Positions 23,611 to 24,627 of a stretch of 24,627 nt of DNA are shown here, in pieces (within the stretch, counting starts at the first letter, position 1; each line of letters starts with the position of its first letter). This stretch comes from Burkholderiales bacterium (lineage in GTDB: Bacteria > Pseudomonadota > Gammaproteobacteria > Burkholderiales > Burkholderiaceae): assembly GCA_947371645.1 (NCBI GenBank), contig CANBQJ010000035.1, positions 1-24,627 of the forward strand. The letters are read 5' to 3'. The notes under the pieces were generated by a model. The model did no database searches. It was not told where the DNA came from and was given only the letters and a program-made list of their open reading frames with translations. A program made the position numbers and the translations under genes.

Positions 23611-24627
23611 GTGAGCACGCGCGGCCCTGCGCAGGTCAGCGATCGGCACCTGTTTGATTGCATCATCGACGCCCGCTCACCCGCAGAGTTCGCGCTGGAC
23701 CACATCCCTGGCGCCATCAACTGCCCCGCGCTGGACGACGACGAGCGCCGCACCGTGGGCACGATCTACAAGCAGCAAGGCGCTTTCGAAGCCCGTCGTG
23801 TGGGCGGTGCCATGGTGGCGGCCAACCTGGCCCGCCACCTGCGCGAGCGCTTTGCCGACCAGCCCATCACCTGGAAGCCCCTGGTGTACTGCTGGCGAGG
23901 CGGCCTGCGCAGCGGCTCGATGGTGAACTGGTGGCGCCTGGTGGGCTGGGACGCCCAGCAGCTGGCCGGCGGCTACAAGCGCTGGCGACAGCACGTCATG
24001 GCCTTGCTTGATGAGCGCTGCCCGCAACTGGCGCTGCGTGTGGTCTGCGGCGCCACCGGCAGCGCCAAAACACGGGTGCTGCACGCCCTGGCCGCACAAG
24101 GCGCGCAGGTGCTGGATCTGGAAGGCCTGGCCTGTCACAAAGGCTCGCTGCTGGGCAATGTGCCCGGCGTGGCCCAGCCTTCGCAGAAGGCCTTCGAGAC
24201 CCAGCTGGCCACCGTGCTGGAAGGCTTCGACCTGAGCCGGCCCGTGTTCGTGGAAGCCGAGAGCCGCAAGATCGGCCGCATTGCCCTGCCCACCGCGCTG
24301 GTGGAGCGCATGCGCGCCAGCCCCTGTTTCGAGATTGAAGCCACGCCGGAGGCCCGCCTGGCTTTCCTGCTGCAGGACTACGCCTACCTGGGCGACGAGC
24401 CCGCCGCGCTGGCCGACAAGCTGGATGCGCTGCGGGCGCTGCACGGCAAGGAAGTGATCACGCGCTGGCAAGCCTGGGCCATGCAAGGCGAGTTGTCGCC
24501 CTTGTTTGCCGAGCTCACCGCCCTGCACTACGACCCGCTGTACGCCCACTCGCAGGCGCAGCACTTTCACCAGTGGGCGCAACGCCAGGCCCTGCCCTGC
24601 CAGACGCTGGACGAAGCCGGCATCCAG
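23611..24627 (+). CDS. mnmH: tRNA 2-selenouridine synthase (partial, runs off the window)
   Basis: At least 339 codons are open to the window end, so the C-terminus is missing by perhaps a few dozen residues compared with the ~360-residue family. The N-terminal rhodanese domain has the catalytic Cys94 in VYCWRGGLRSGS and the family start FDCIIDARSPAEFALDHIPGAIN. A P-loop domain follows with GATGSAKT (Lys153). The enzyme replaces sulfur by selenium in 2-thiouridine at the tRNA wobble position, using selenophosphate from SelD. The GTG at 23611 was chosen because GGGG lies 7 bases upstream and it puts the rhodanese domain near the N-terminus. It is also called selU or ybbB. Confidence 0.93.
   Translation, partial: MSTRGPAQVSDRHLFDCIIDARSPAEFALDHIPGAINCPALDDDERRTVGTIYKQQGAFEARRVGGAMVAANLARHLRERFADQPITWKPLVYCWRGGLRSGSMVNWWRLVGWDAQQLAGGYKRWRQHVMALLDERCPQLALRVVCGATGSAKTRVLHALAAQGAQVLDLEGLACHKGSLLGNVPGVAQPSQKAFETQLATVLEGFDLSRPVFVEAESRKIGRIALPTALVERMRASPCFEIEATPEARLAFLLQDYAYLGDEPAALADKLDALRALHGKEVITRWQAWAMQGELSPLFAELTALHYDPLYAHSQAQHFHQWAQRQALPCQTLDEAGIQ

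Overview
The window is GC-rich, densely coded DNA, most likely from a betaproteobacterium of the order Burkholderiales (Comamonadaceae or Sphaerotilaceae/Aquabacterium-like). The signs are a MaoC-phosphate acetyltransferase fusion followed by acetate kinase, an FNR-type box, the HvfABC/HvfX cluster, divergent selD/mnmH, and protein sequences that look betaproteobacterial. This placement is inference. There are no rRNA, tRNA, IS, phage or CRISPR signatures. It reads as ordinary chromosome carrying several accessory physiological modules.

Layout. 1-4483: a diiron-type metal-dependent hydrolase (+), a secreted PQQ-propeller protein and an MFS exporter (both -), and a DUF1348 protein (+). 4484-9707: an exported-protein block. 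A c-di-GMP-I (GEMM) riboswitch leader precedes an exported S53 (sedolisin) peptidase. Then come, on the minus strand, a tiny His/Lys-rich secreted protein, a secreted protein of unknown function, a perfect 12-bp hairpin terminator, and a protein with bacterial tandem repeats plus a serine beta-lactamase-like domain, the architecture of polyglycine hydrolases. 9708-12611: an FNR/Anr-box promoter drives MaoC-Pta and ackA, a hypoxic acetate/ATP branch. 12736-16282: a copper-binding RiPP locus with a precursor carrying six KCG motifs (HvfA), the DUF692/MNIO maturase (HvfB), the partner HvfC, a convergent LysR regulator and a DoxX-type HvfX. 16269-19324: dgkA, PAP2 phosphatase and DUF427; a Rieske ferredoxin paired with an unrecognised protein; and a dienelactone hydrolase. 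19427-24627: an AraC regulator, a chromate transporter with an apparent CTG start, a lipoprotein cytochrome c, selD, and divergent mnmH (selU), which is cut by the window end.

Several start codons were reassigned by ribosome binding site and family alignment: TTG for the MFS and LysR genes, CTG for chrA, and internal ATGs for many others. The strongest items for follow-up are the c-di-GMP riboswitch controlling an exported acid-type protease, the HvfA RiPP locus, the polyglycine hydrolase-like protein without a visible signal peptide, the FNR-box acetate operon, and a perfect inverted repeat that folds a start codon into a hairpin. None of these is a wholly unknown class of system; the new part is mainly the combination of control element and target gene.
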